Shown here: positions 22,252 to 34,247 of the stretch, in pieces | How positions within the stretch are numbered: the first letter of the stretch is position 1 | How the letters are laid out: every line of letters begins with the position of its first letter | Assembly: GCA_011009095.1 (NCBI GenBank) | Contig: VTPC01003834.1 | Coordinates: 53,360 to 117,359, forward strand | Length of the DNA stretch: 64,000 nt | Reading direction: 5' to 3' | Source: Ignelater luminosus | Taxonomy: Eukaryota; Arthropoda; Insecta; Coleoptera; Elateridae | The notes under the pieces: model-generated | Seen by the model: the letters and a program-made list of their open reading frames with translations, nothing else | Databases searched by the model: none | What the model was told of the DNA's origin: nothing | Translations under genes and position numbers: made by a program

Positions 22252-23172
22252 CAGGGTCGCTAAAAAGTATGGAAACACGCTACCCCCGCAAAAACGGTAA
22301 GTAATAGACAAATGAAATTTAGAGAACTTACAGTAGGTATTTTATATCATGTATTACGAAGGTAACTAAAAACAAATCTTCAATTGTTTTTTCGTACGGT
22401 AGCCATCTTGAATTTCTTTAAATGGACTACCCAGTATATGATCCCATATTTCGATAGGTAATTTAAAAGCAAATTCAATAATATCAGAGTTGATATACTT
22501 ATATTGAAAGGTTTTGGAGATAATCGCTATTCATTTGTCAAGGATTTCACTATTAATTTTTATCAAACTCGAGTTACCCGTGAAACAGCAGATGCAATGG
22601 AACTAAAAAAACGATGTGCGATTATTTTATAAGTATATAAAGTAAAAGAAAACCGTAAAAATCTTGCCCTTAACCTACTGATTTAAAATAATTGATTGAT
22701 GCTTGAGCAAACTAAATTTATGATAGAATAAGAACAAATAGTGATGAATTGATAATAACATAAACACAATATGATTTTATAACAAGTGTTCAAAATGCGT
22801 TTTTTTAACTTCTTGGAAATGAAACAATCTCTTTTGAAGGAATCTTCTTGCATTACGAATTCGTTCTGAAAGTTAAGAAATCCTTGACAACATAATAGTG
22901 ATTATCTACAAAACCTTTTAAGATAAGTATAGCAACCCATTTAGTATTAAATTTGTCTTGAAAATCACTATCCAAATATGGGGTTATATACAGGGTGTTT
23001 CGCTTAAAAAAATTCAAAATGGCAGCCGTACGAAAAAACAATTGAAGATTTGTTTTTAATTCCTTTCGCAAAACATGACAAAAAATACCTACGTTAAGCT
23101 CTCCAAATTTCATTTGTCTATTACTTACCATTTTGCCGGCGTAACGTGTTTTCATACTTTTTAGCGACCCTG
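22252..23172. mobile_element. family A palindromic MITE, one unit each way
   Basis: Bounded by CAGGGTCGCTAAAAAGTATG on the left and its reverse complement on the right, with TA on both flanks (22250-22251, 23173-23174). The left half (22252-22635) and right half (22850-23172) are inverted copies, separated by about 210 bases of unrelated sequence. The minus strand of the right half has an open frame (22853-23155) that translates like the plus frames in the other copies. Length 921 bases. Confidence 0.78.
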
Positions 23173-23174
23173 TA

Positions 23175-26100
23175 TAAGATAACCCTAAAAATGCTGTTTA
23201 CAGGTGGCAGAGCCGAAAGTAGTCAAATTTGCCATCACATTCTTGCACTATAAGCATTTCCTGTACTTATTAAGCAAACAACTATTTTATCATTCAGTTT
23301 AAGGGGTTGGAAATCTGTCCAGTTAAGTATAACGAATGATATTTTAATTTGCGTCTATTTGTTTAGACTAAGCATGCTTTCATTCACAACTCCAAAACGT
23401 AAATAAGGTAAGTAGGCTATTGGAGCTAGGAAGGGCCAAAGTAGACAATTATTAGTATCATATTACACTACAATCTATCTTCAAAGGGTAGTGCTGCTAT
23501 TTTCAGACAGAATTGACGTATGATACTAGAAACAGTTGCACATTTACAGGCCAGTGTTTCTTAAAAGGCAATTAGGTATGCGTAGAAGATAGATAAAGTG
23601 AGTCTGTGTGCAGTAGAGACGGAGGTATAGCAAATAGCGAGAGTACACTCGGGGTAATAAAATATTTCAAAACACCGTGAAAAACTAAAAATACTCAGTT
23701 TTGTATACAATTGTTACTATTTTAGATAATGCATTTACCTTTAGATCTTCCAATCGTTTTGCTCAACAGCTAAGTAATAACCAACATTCAACTTGATGTT
23801 ATAAAATAATTAAATTAATCTTTTTACTTTTACAATTACATATCATTACAGCTAAATAGCTTAGATAATGTTCAGTTTTATGTCAATTTAGTAATAAAGA
23901 AATCAAATAAAACATGTTAAACGTAAATAAATTAATAAAACCTAAACCAAATTTAAACTTGAACAATACACCGAATACCGAACTAGTCTAAAAGCATAGA
24001 AACACTAAGCTATTTAACTAAACAACACTAAATTAAGCAAACTAAATTAACAATACTATAAAAGAAATATAACAACGCCTAACTTATAAATTAAACAGAA
24101 ACAAAAAAAAACTTGGCGAAGTGCTTTTTACTGTGTAACGGTTCGTTACTTGTCGCAATACAATTATTTAAATTTCTTAAAATCCCGCCAAGATTTCATT
24201 ATTGTAGGTTGGTACGAGTGTCACATAATAATGTGAATTTATGTACTGGACTTTTACCAATTTAATCTCCATAATTTATTGTTGAGTTTAAAGTTTGGTT
24301 TATTCGTTGGCTAAATTGAATTAGGAATTTTACATTTTTAAGCTTTTCTTATTAAAAATTATTCTTTGTAGGAAAATGCAAAATTTTGTTGTTCCCGGGA
24401 ACTTTCTGTATGAAGTACCCCTGAATTAAATCGATTTTAAATTTTCTTGAAAAATTGTTGTTCTCTCGTATAAAACATTTATAATTTAATTTAAAAGGTA
24501 AAATATTCATCGTAAATCATCAATTTTCTCTTCAATTTAATTTTATAAAATCAGTTCTTCTCAGATTTTGAAATCTGGTGGATGAATATGACATTTGATA
24601 GAGGTATGGTCTTTCGGCCCTGTTGAAGGGAACAAGCCCTTAAAAAGAACAAGTTGTTGGTTTTTTGTTTAAATTTGTTTTTGGTATAATTCTACATTTT
24701 GAATGTGTAATTTCTGGTAAAGAAAGTGTTACTAAGTTTCTTCGAATAGTACAACTCCTTGTTTTAGCTATTGGATTTTGGCTTGGTTGTTTCCATGTTT
24801 GTGGAAGATCAAGATTGTTGAAATGTTTTGAATGTATCCGCTGGGTAGGGGCCTTGGAAAACTTCGTGTAAATAGATAATTCCTGAGAGCATATCAAAAA
24901 TGCCGACGTTTACCATTGGAGATCCAGAATAATTTTAATTTCTTAGTAATCTGGGCTGTAGACTTCAAAAGAGGTAATACCGTTTATAACCTCACAAAGG
25001 TGTGGGACACAGTGGTAGTGGCTCTACAATCAAAATATAGGAAACAGCATTGAACGTAGATTCTCATGGGAATGTAATAAAGCCAGGACATATCTGTGAG
25101 TTCAAACCTGTGTTTTGTTTTTAATTTTCACTTTTAAAACTTTTTCATAAGACAAGGTGAAACTTTTGTTCTTACACTACGATATGACGACATTTATTTG
25201 TTGGTTTGGTGAATTAGTTGCTATTGTTAATATTCACTTGTTTTAACAATTAAATATATTCAAAATTGTGGATATCCATTGGTTTATTGCTGATTAGTTT
25301 GCTTTCATTGATATCCACTTGTTCAGAATTAAATATTTTCAATATTGTGAATATCCGTTTGTTTATTCATAATTAAGTTGCTATTACTGCTGCCTATTTG
25401 TTTATTAACTTAGTTGTTAATTTGATTAAACTAGGATGACGTCACCTCCATCTAGTGGGGATTATTTAAAATCAAAAAGGTTTTTCACTCGCGTTGAAAA
25501 GTGGCCTTTCTTTTTTTATTCTTTTTTTTGTGTTGTTTGCGTGTTTGTAATAAACATATTGATTAAATAAAATTGTATATCATTTTTCTCCGTCTTATGT
25601 CTTAATGATAAACACCGAGTCTGTTTTGGAATTTTGAGTTTTTCTTCCAATCTAAACAAAAAAACTCTGGCATTCAACATTATAAATGAATTGTTCATAT
25701 CTTTAGTGTTTTTGTTTGGTGTAAGATAAGAGTTTATCATAGCGCTGGTATATCTTAATTTAAGCTATTTGACATCCACGATCCAAAGTGAGATGAGTCA
25801 TCATTAGCCGGATTGATTCTAATAAGCATTTAAGTTATTTGGTCAGTAACCTTTTAATCCAGAGGATGCTTATTAAAAGATGTTACAACTGTGACTGTCT
25901 CGATATAGACACCACGACAAAGTTAAGACGAATGAGCTCCCCACTACTACGCCTACGCTGTCTAGTACGCAACGTCAAGCTAAATGCCTTTCTCCAAACG
26001 CCGACCTGCACTATCTAAAACTCTCAGTTACACAGGGCAAGGTGTTTCATAAGAAAGTGTCACATAAAGCTAAGATTTGTTAAATAGGACAGTCCAATAT

Positions 26101-26312
26101 GTTTAATATTGTAGAGTTGGCCATCAGATTTGGAAAATTAATAAACAAATATTTTAGTTAAATTTTTGGTTACAAGCTTCATAAGACGTCTCTAAAATTA
26201 ACTAGGACGTCGTAATTAGTTTCTCTACCGTCCAAGAATGCTAGGATTTTTATTGGTTAGACACAACCCTCCAAACTTTCTAATCACTTACTAGAGCTTA
26301 CGATACTTTATA
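23175..26312. other. no gene recognised; 80-bp tandem repeat inside
   Basis: AT-rich. The frames at 24640-24897 and 25516-25740 resemble nothing I know. A degenerate tandem array with a period of about 80 bases lies at 25190-25410. Confidence 0.45.
25190..25410. repeat. degenerate tandem repeat, period about 80 bases
   Basis: Blocks starting TTCACTTGTTTTAACAATTA (25233), TCCACTTGTTCAGAATTAAA (25314) and GCCTATTTGTTTATT (25392) follow each other at about 80-base steps. Each contains a TTGCTATT or TTGCTTTC element and a GATATCC or similar motif. About two and a half copies. Confidence 0.5.
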
Positions 26313-26360
26313 CAGGGTTATCATTTTAAAACTTCCCACCCTGAATATCTTGAAGACCAA
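26313..26360 (+). repeat. single CAGGGT-type MITE end (family E)
   Basis: TATA precedes CAGGGTTATCATTTTAAAAC, followed by TTCCCACCCTGAAT. The CAGGGT start after TA resembles the other TA-flanked families of this window. I did not find the opposite end, so the element is truncated or the likeness is chance. Confidence 0.35.
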
Positions 26361-26627
26361 AAAAGATATCAGAATAAATCCAAGAGCATTTTATTATACC
26401 GGGAGGGAGAGATTAAACTATGTACAAAGTTTTTGATTAAAATTCTACCCTTAAGCTCCAGCCACCCCCACTCTAAAATTTTAAATTAGATAATATGGCA
26501 TGTAGCACATCAAATTAAAGGTCTTCAATTCTAGAATGCAGTATTTTTGAAAAAATCAAATCGACCGATTGGTTTTCGAAAAATTAATTTTTTTATTTTA
26601 CTAAACGTACATTATAAAATTTATCGT

Positions 26628-26761
26628 AATAGAAGCTCGAATTACTCTCCATTGGTTGCTAGGCAATGATAAATGAATTTCATCGTAATTTTAGGTAAAC
26701 AAAAGTAAAATCAGCTTTATCATTGCCTAGCAACCAATATAGCGCAATTCGAGCATCTATT
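26628..26761. repeat. long inverted repeat (hairpin), 43-44 base arms
   Basis: The arm at 26628-26671 (…GCTCGAATT… to …TTGGTTGCTAGGCAATGATA) is complementary to 26719-26761 (TATCATTGCCTAGCAACCAA to …AATTCGAGCATCTATT) with few mismatches. The spacer is about 47 bases. It may be the core of a small foldback element. Confidence 0.6.
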
Positions 26762-26769
26762 AATTAATT

Positions 26770-28060
26770 AAAATATCAGTTCAGTGATTCAACATTTATT
26801 TACTTGAGTAAAAATTTGAAAGTTAAAAGGAATTTATTCTTCTAAAAATAAGTCATTATTTTTTCTTATAAATTACCTTTCGTAATATTACTTTCTGAAT
26901 ATGAATTCTCAACAATTAAGACTTATTTTCTTTCTAAGATCTCTGCAATTTAATGGTAAAGAAACTTTTTAATTCAGTAAGATTCCTGTGATTGCAGCGT
27001 AGGTTACTGACTAGCAGCACTAAGCAAAAGTTTCACTAATTTCATAAAAATTTTCCAGTTATTAGTGACGATTTGTATTTACATTCTTTTTCAACGTGAC
27101 ATCTTCTGTCACTATAATGCAAAACACTGATGACGACCGTCACTATTTGATCTTGAAGTGCCTACGTGCTTTGTCTTTCGTCTCTGACAAATTTTTGAAA
27201 GCTAAATAGATTTTAAACTTGTGCTGTGTTACTCGTGTGGAGTATCGTCAATATCTAGCTAAGTTTTGTGAACAATTATTTTTGGATTTGCCTCATCGAC
27301 CTTGTTGCTACACCTATGGGCTACGCAACCCTGACAATCTGTTATAACAGAAAATTAATTAGCAATTGGAATAGCAATTTGGAATACCAAATCGAAAATA
27401 CACAGCATCCTGTCGAATATACCTCGCTTCCTGTTTAGAACTTTTAGCCACCTTTTAACAAAATCAAATTTAAAAAACTTTTATTTTGGCATTGTTCGTA
27501 ATAAAAACAATAAAGTTTTAAATAAGTTTAATAAAGATACTCTAGGTGGACTTTAGAAAAAATTCTATTTCCTAGTGCCGTGTGAGTTAGCCTGGAGAGG
27601 AGGTGAGAGTGGAAGATGTTTAACTGATTACTTTAACGAAGAACTGCAAAATGATAATTATACAGTCCGGTGCTTTCCAAGAAATGCCAAGGGGAGGCAA
27701 ATAAATGCACCGAAGACATGGTGTAGGCGAACATGAACTTATCAAGATTATAGGGCATGGAAGTTGTCTTCATTCGGTCTTACCTGCAAAGAGATTTGGG
27801 ACATCATAGAGAAACCTCGAAGTATGGAAAAAAGAATACTGTGACGACGACGTCTAGTAATAACTAATGTGTTAATTCATAAAGCTTCTTCTTCAAACCC
27901 TTCAAATACTAATAGTAACGGTAATATAACAAATACGTAATTTTTATTACTGTAATAAAGAACATTAATACAATAAACTATTTTATTCGGGATACACTCG
28001 TAGTTTGATTAAATATATCTCTACAATCGGATCATTATCGTACATAATTATCTTGATCTT
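26770..28060. other. no gene recognised
   Basis: I found no coding exon, transposon end or RNA gene in this stretch. Confidence 0.4.
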
Positions 28061-28068
28061 TTTGTCTT

Positions 28069-28184
28069 GGAAAATCTTTTACTCGAGCCAATGTGGCATT
28101 TATAATAAAAAAAAATTGTACTCGACCTACGGTCTCCGGCAATCTTCAGATTATAAAAACTGCATTGGTGCTCGTAAAAGATTT
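28069..28184. repeat. inverted repeat (hairpin), about 36-base arms
   Basis: GAAAATCTTTTACTCGAGCC and the bases after it up to 28105 pair with 28150-28184 (ATTATAAAAACTGCATTGGT then GCTCGTAAAAGATTT) with a few mismatches. The loop has a short GC-richer stretch (CTACGGTCTCCGGC). The open frames crossing it on both strands follow from the palindrome and are not genes. Confidence 0.55.
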
Positions 28185-28277
28185 CTAGGCAAACGCATTT
28201 TTCGTGAAAATTTGCGACATATCCGATAATAATCATCTGTATCAGTATATTACTATTGAAAATAAAGTCAATTCAAT

Positions 28278-28490
28278 GTAAATGTGGGGACACGTCTTCT
28301 GTTTTAAATAAAAAATAAGTCTGCATTTCTAAATATACAATTACATCGGTTATAAGTTTATAATGTATAACTACCACAGTGACTGCCATATATAAGCCTT
28401 CCGATAATCGATTACCTCTTTATTATAAAAGTACCTCGTAATATAATATCAATTTTAGTGTGTGGGATTCAACTGACGGTGACGTTCTAA
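28278..28490 (+). repeat. dispersed repeat fragment, possibly LTR-derived
   Basis: GGACACGTCTTCTGTTTTAA with the TAAAAAATAAG stretch after it is repeated in diverged form at about 40613-40710 (GGACACGACGTCTATTTTTA). It starts at TGTGGGGACACG and contains a TATAAAAG box at 28424. A TG start and a TATA box would suit an old LTR, but no coding part adjoins it, so this is a weak call. Confidence 0.3.
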
Positions 28491-28499
28491 CAGCATAGT

Positions 28500-29309
28500 G
28501 GAGTTTCAAAGTTTTACTTGTGCTACATTTTACGGATTATTTCTGGTGCGTAGTGAATTAATTAATGATATAAATAAAATTCATAAAACCCTGTTTTTAC
28601 AAATAATGTGCTGCATGCAGAAAAATGCCATGGATTTTGTAATGTAATTGATGCAATCCTAGGATTAAGTTTGTCCGCCTTACATTTTAATTTTCTTATA
28701 TGCAGTAAAAGAACGCTCGCACACATCAGTTCTTGAATTAATCAAGGCATACTTTGACATAAAAATTGTATCTCCAATTTCAATATTTTTCGCATGACAG
28801 CTAGAATCGCATGTATTTCGTTGGAAAGGGTTTAAAATGATCTATTCAGCGGTGTAAAGAATTTGAAATTTGGTTGGGAAATAGTATGTTATATTGTATT
28901 ATATTATATAAGTGCAAGTAGAATGAAAATTTTTGTGTTGAGTATGTTTGTTGCCGATGAGCAACCGAAACAGTGCAAAAAGTGCGAAACCTAAACAAGA
29001 CTTTATTCTACAGCCAGTAACATATACTATTTTTCCTTTGAACATACAAAATTTATAAAAAATTAAAATTCCAAAGAACAGAACATCTGAATTTTACATT
29101 TGAAACTATTTTGTAGTCAGGGGCTGTTGGGACTATTGAAATATCATAACATTATTGTATTAGTAACATAATGTAAAGATTTTATCACTGTAAAAAATTA
29201 TGGCTTTTAATATCAAAATGTGCATATTATTATACGCTCGAAAAATATACCTTTCAAGAAATTTTTAGACAAACTTTAAGATACATTTATGAAACATAAT
29301 AGTAGTTTA
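28500..29309. other. no gene recognised
   Basis: AT-rich DNA up to the TA that borders the mariner. No frame or repeat of note. Confidence 0.4.
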
Positions 29310-30601
29310 CGATGGTGGTCTGAAAAGTTTCCGACCTAACAAAGATACAAGACATTTTTTCTGAAAATTTTTTTTTATTTTTCAACATAGTCTCCTTGTA
29401 ACTCTACACACTTCTCCCAGCGATGCTCCCATCTCTGTAACCCGTCCAAATAGTACTCGGCATTTTTCTCTGCAAAATAATTGTTCACGAAGGTGATTGC
29501 CTCTTCATTTAACGAAAATCTTTGTCCTCCGAGCGCAATTTTTAGATGAGGGAACAAAAAGAAGTCGCTTGGGGCTAGATCTGGTGAGTAAGGCGGATGG
29601 TCAAGCAGTTCAAACCGTAATTCATGGATTTTCGCCATGGCAACCGCTGAGGTGTGAGACGGTGCGTTGTCTTGGTGAAACAGGGTTTTCTTTTTCTGCA
29701 AATGTGGCCGTTTTTTTCGCAAGTTCTGCCTTCAGTTTGTCAAGTAATGATGCATAGTATGCTCCTGTAATGGTTTTCCCTTTTTGAAGACAATCGATTA
29801 AAATAACTCCATGACTATCCCAAAAAACAGTCGTCATCACTTTCTCAGCCGAAAACAGTTTTTGCTTTTTTTGGAGCCGGTTCCCCCTTTACAGTCCACT
29901 GTTTGGACTGTATTTTTGTTTCGGGCGTATAATGGTGTATCCAAGTTTCATCTACAGTAATTAATCGGCGCCAAAACTCGGATTTATTTTGCCTAAACTG
30001 CGCCAAAAGAGCGTTGGAAATTTTCATTCGAACACGTTTTCGGTCTAACGTGAGCAAACGCGGCACCCAACGCGCGGACAGCTTTCTCATGCCTAAATGT
30101 TGATTTAATATGTGACAAACACGTTCTTTTGACATGTTCATAACCTCTGCTATCTCTCTCACTTTAATTCGGCGGTCGTCTAGCACCATTTGGTGAACTT
30201 TAGCGATGTTTTCGTCGGTAGTTGCAGTTTTTGGACGTCCCGAACGTTCATCGTCTCCCAAGCTCTTACGGCCACGTTTAAATTCAGCAGCCCAAAATTT
30301 CACTGTGGTAAATGATGGTGTAGAGTCCTCATACACAGAATCCAACTTATCTTTTATTTGCGAAGGCGTATTGCCTTTCAAAAACAAATATTTAATGACA
30401 GCTCGATACTCGATTTTGTCCATTTTCACAAAAAAACTCACATCAACTCACTCAAACGACTGTTACATAAAAACTGCGCGTCCAAAATGGCTGAAACTTT
30501 GGTGAGTAACTGTCAACAGATGAACAACGAAATGCAGTAGCTTTTATTTACGAGTGCTGCCATCTTCACGTTGATGTTGGAAACTGTTCAGACCACCCTC
30601 G
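29310..30601 (-). mobile_element. complete-length mariner (irritans-like)
   Basis: 1,292 bases between inverted ends: CGATGGTGGTCTGAAAAGTT at the left, and the right end reverse complemented CGAGGGTGGTCTGAACAGTT. TA lies on both sides (29308-29309, 30602-30603). Size and target duplication are standard for mariner. The transposase gene runs on the minus strand (29375-30441) and is broken, so the element cannot move by itself. Confidence 0.92.
29375..30441 (-). pseudogene. mariner transposase, two frameshifts
   Basis: A DD34D cut-and-paste transposase of the irritans (Himar-like) type. In order: paired HTH domain with KFWAAEFKRGR and DDERSGRPK, the WVPRLL linker, VDETWIHHYTPE (first Asp), HQDNAPSH (second Asp), then HPPYSPDLAPSDFFLF (third Asp) 34 residues on. 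The frame changes twice. One change lies at the T-run after KAKTVF near 29850, where an extra T moves SAEKVMTTVFW out of frame. The other lies in the A-run near 29715-29725, before PHLQKKKTLFHQ. There are no stop codons inside the separate segments and all three catalytic Asp codons survive. The start used is MSFFVKMDKIEYR; MDKIEYR would match Himar's MEKKEFR better. Confidence 0.88.
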
Positions 30602-30603
30602 TA

Positions 30604-31494
30604 TGTAACAAAAACGCAAAATAGAGTTTTAGCGAACGAATCTAGATGTTTAGGAACGAGGTGTCTTGCTGAAAGATTATGTCATCACTCATCAGTAAAC
30701 TCTTCCGGATTGTTTTCAACGTCTGGTATTAAAGGCTAAACAATCAAAAAATGGACTTTATTTTTGCCACGAATTGAAAAGAGAAGACTTTCATCATTTT
30801 TTGCATGAAAACAATCTTTATTTATAAGTTTCCACAAAACTATGTAACCAAGTTTTAATTTCTTCTGCACAAAATAGATAACTCAAACCCTCTCAGACGA
30901 GGTATCACTTGATTTCCCTTGCTACTTAGGAAAGATTGAAAGGGCAACTGTCACGTGGAAAGGGTTTAAATTTAGTGTGAACTTTTTGAGTCAAACTACG
31001 CCATTATAATCAAAGATTGACGTGTAGAAGTGTTTAACTTTTTTACTTTATACAAAGGAATTACATTGTGAGAGTAGTACTTATCCTCGCTTTGCATAAG
31101 GCAAAAATTAGAATATAACTATTAAATCAAAAATGAAAACCTTGGTTTATGGTAACAATATTTACAGAAACTATGCTGAAGTTTAAAAATGCAATGCAAA
31201 AAACCAACACCACTATTTGTTTGCCAACAATTTGAAGAAAATCGCCTCACAAGTTTCTGAGTTATAATAAACAATTAAGGTAAAAATAGAAGGTCTCAAA
31301 TTTTTTAAAGAAGCAATTTCAATTATTGCATGTTGAGCCTAGTCAACCTATGTAGACTTTAAGAATTCCCCTTTAAGTGTTAGCTGCATAGCCTTTGAAC
31401 TATAAATAAAGAAAAAAACTTCAAAATTACGCAATATATTGTTGAAGCTAAATTTTTAAAGTGTTCATATTTGATTAGCCACTACTTGTTTTTA
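30604..31494. other. no gene recognised
   Basis: AT-rich spacer between the mariner and the composite repeat. I see no coding frame or repeat. Confidence 0.4.
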
Positions 31495-32792
31495 TTAATA
31501 ACCAATTCGCATCTTGTAGCATAAAATTCACCAGTTTCCCTAGCTTATTCGAAAAGCAGGCATATCAAGCTTGAACTAAAAATTTGATTAGTTTCGTATT
31601 TATAGCGGGCTTCTTTTTTGATATCATGCTTGTCCTCCTTGCCATAAGTTTTCTATAGGTCTAAGATCAGATAATTGCGCTGGTCAGTTCATTCTGTTGA
31701 TGTTATTGGTGGTCATCTGAATTAAATTTGCCCTGCTGCAAGATGGGTTACTGTCCGGAAAAATTATATTCTTCTCCGGCAAACCTTTTAAAATTAAGTA
31801 TTTTCAGCATCATTGTTAATATTAAAAGTTAATATGCTACTAAATAGCACCTTCTTCCACAGCTTCGTGGTTCAGTTTCTATATTCTTTATCTTATTGCA
31901 GACGAAAGCCTAATTGCTTTTTAAAAAAGAAGAAGCAAGACGTCTTCGCCTTACAGTGTAAATCCACACACTAGCATTGGAAGCTCTGCATTCTAACCTA
32001 GTTTTATTGAAATTAAAACTTCTGTTGGCCAGGACACCACAGTGTCATCTCGAACTGAAATTTTCCTTAGTCGCTCACTAAGCAGCTTGTAATCAATTTT
32101 TCCCGTTTTTGCATACTTTCTTATAACTAGAAACGCCCTTTTTTATGAAGCAAGATAATTTCCCATCATATTTGATTTGATAACTCTGTTTGTTTCTTCT
32201 GGGACATCATTTTGTAACCTTTAACGAATTGAATATACAGAGTGTATCTAAAAGGTCTGTACAACTACTGGAAGCGTTTTTGTTTGCTGCATATTAACAT
32301 GAGTTTTATTCCATTAATTGCTTTGGACGCCACTAAACATTTATTGTATGCCGGAAAGTAAAATTGTTTTTTTTCAGCCTAAACTATTGGCAGTTATTAG
32401 ATTTGAGTAAGAGACAAAAAATGCCCAAATAACGATGCCCATCGGTGGAAAAAGTTTTAGAAGTATTGATCAAACCGTTCAAACAATCTGAGCCTCTTTG
32501 CTTGTGGATGATCGACCTTTAACCGCTTACGAAACACCCACAAGCAAAAAACGGACGTCAGGAAATCCCTTTTTCCAGTAAACACTCGCATCCCAAATTT
32601 AATTCCAATTGTTAAAAGCATTCTTTTGTTATTTAAAAAAATAGAAATATTTTTAAGATCTTTGACGTCCGGTAGCGCTTTAACGGATCAGGTTTGGATA
32701 GAGGTAAGTTTGATTAAATCATCTTATTTTGGTCTGAGAAATATGTGGTAGGGAATTGGACAGACCTTTTAGGGACACCCTGCATGTGTACA
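31495..32792. repeat. 1.3-kb composite repeat, copy 2 (Tc1 relic plus MITE)
   Basis: The second copy of the 4156-5472 block. It keeps about 90 bases missing there (31650-31738), and these give the clue to the origin: on the minus strand they read PAQLSDLRPIENLW, the Tc1 transposase signature that carries the third catalytic acid region. The rest of the left part is too worn to read. The right part is a family B MITE. Its right edge abuts the CCCAAGCAG end of the large element at 32795. Confidence 0.72.
32238..32782. mobile_element. MITE-like inverted-repeat element, family B, copy 2
   Basis: Left end CAGAGTGTATCTAAAAGGTC after TA, right end AGACCTTTTAGGGACACCCT then G. It corresponds to 4916-5459 in length and sequence. 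The right flank is CA in both copies, showing that the loss of one TA predates copying of the whole block. Confidence 0.65.
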
Positions 32793-33154
32793 ATCCCAAG
32801 CAGCTCACAATCTCATAAAAATATTCTAGTAATATTCAGATAATATTAGGACAACTCCGAAGGTCATTCGAATATTCATGATGTCCAGATAATATTACCT
32901 GAATATTATATTGTAAGATAATATAACCTTCGGAAAAAATATTATGGTAACATCATGATAATATTATTTCTTTATATTATTGTCATAACCTTTAGAAAAT
33001 ATTGCCTTAATATTTAGTTTGTAACTACTGGTAATATTTACATGTGATATAAAAAAAATGTTATGTAAAAGTTATAAGGTAACATTATCTAAAAAACGTT
33101 CGGATATTATATTAACATTAAAGTGTAATAATACAACAATATTTTGGAAGTATA

Positions 33155-34247
33155 TTCTTACTTTTACAATGATGTGTAAAACGCGTTAGCGAAAACATTT
33201 AAAGGAATATGGGTATTAAAAAGTAAATCTCTATTACATTTTTTAAATCAGATTAGTAATTCTTTGCATAAAGTAATTTGTCTGATATAATATCTAACAT
33301 AAAATAATATAATACTCAACTCTAATTTGCAATATTTATTATTTTGAATATTCACAGAGCTAACATGGTTTTTTCGTGATGCATCATCAAAACGAAGTTT
33401 GATTCACATGCTCAGTTAAGTAGGCATAGGTATTTAATTTTGTCAACAGTTTATATACATATGTCTTGTGTTTAAAGGTCCTACCTGGGAGTTTGGGTTT
33501 ATAATTCCTTTTTAAACCTTTTAAACTTTGTAGTAATAATTCGAAAAAGTTCTCGGTTTTAAACAATAAAATTGTATTTCACTGACTGATTTTTTAAGGT
33601 TACAGGGCATGTTAATAACTTTTTCAATTTGTGATGGCATCTAAATAACGTTACAGTTACCAGCCTAACAGGATGTAAATTAAAACTAACCCATTGTTGG
33701 TTTCTGAAAAAAACTTATTCCACAAATTTTTCCTATGCCTGTTGTACAATCAGGGACATTGAAAATGCCCATTTCAGGTAGTCGACACGCCGACAGCGTT
33801 ATGGTCTAAACGTTGCACTGAATGTCTCTGTTAACCTGTTAAGAATTTTTCGAGTTAATGTTTGTTTTGTTAAACTTTACAGTTTCAATAAGAAATTGAT
33901 TAATCTCAATTTAAAGTTGATTGATTTCAACTTGAAGTGGATTAGTCTCAATTTAAAAGTGATATTCCCAACTTGAAATTGATTTTCCTTAATTTAAAAC
34001 TATTTAGTGTCAATTGATGTTGAAAAGATATAGTGCACAAAGATTCATAAGACTTGTGTAATAGTAATGACAGAAACATTAAAATCAGAAATACTAAAGA
34101 TCTGACAAAATAAATGGTTTCTGAATTTTCTTATCTCTTTGAGAATGTATAAAGGAATAAGTATGCTATATTGCCGCTATAAGAAAGTGCTAATTTAGAA
34201 GAATCTACAAAAAACTATATCGTGCTATTTAAAAATTAACCTACATA
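33155..34247. other. no gene; 21-bp tandem repeat inside
   Basis: Unassigned AT-rich sequence in the large element. The only structure seen is the short tandem array at 33896-34000. Confidence 0.4.
33896..34000. repeat. degenerate tandem repeat, period about 21 bases
   Basis: Five units alternate around TTGATTAATCTCAATTTAAA and TTGATTGATTTCAACTTGAA, each about 20-22 bases. They contain related CTCAATTTAAA or TTCAACTTGAA cores, themselves weakly palindromic. Confidence 0.6.

Noticed and set aside
24640-24897. Overlapping frames on both strands as a small gene
   Set aside because: No motif, no splice or promoter context, and open frames on both strands suggest composition only.
28005-28236. 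Membrane protein gene on either strand
   Set aside because: Both frames cross the hairpin and mirror each other; the palindrome explains them.
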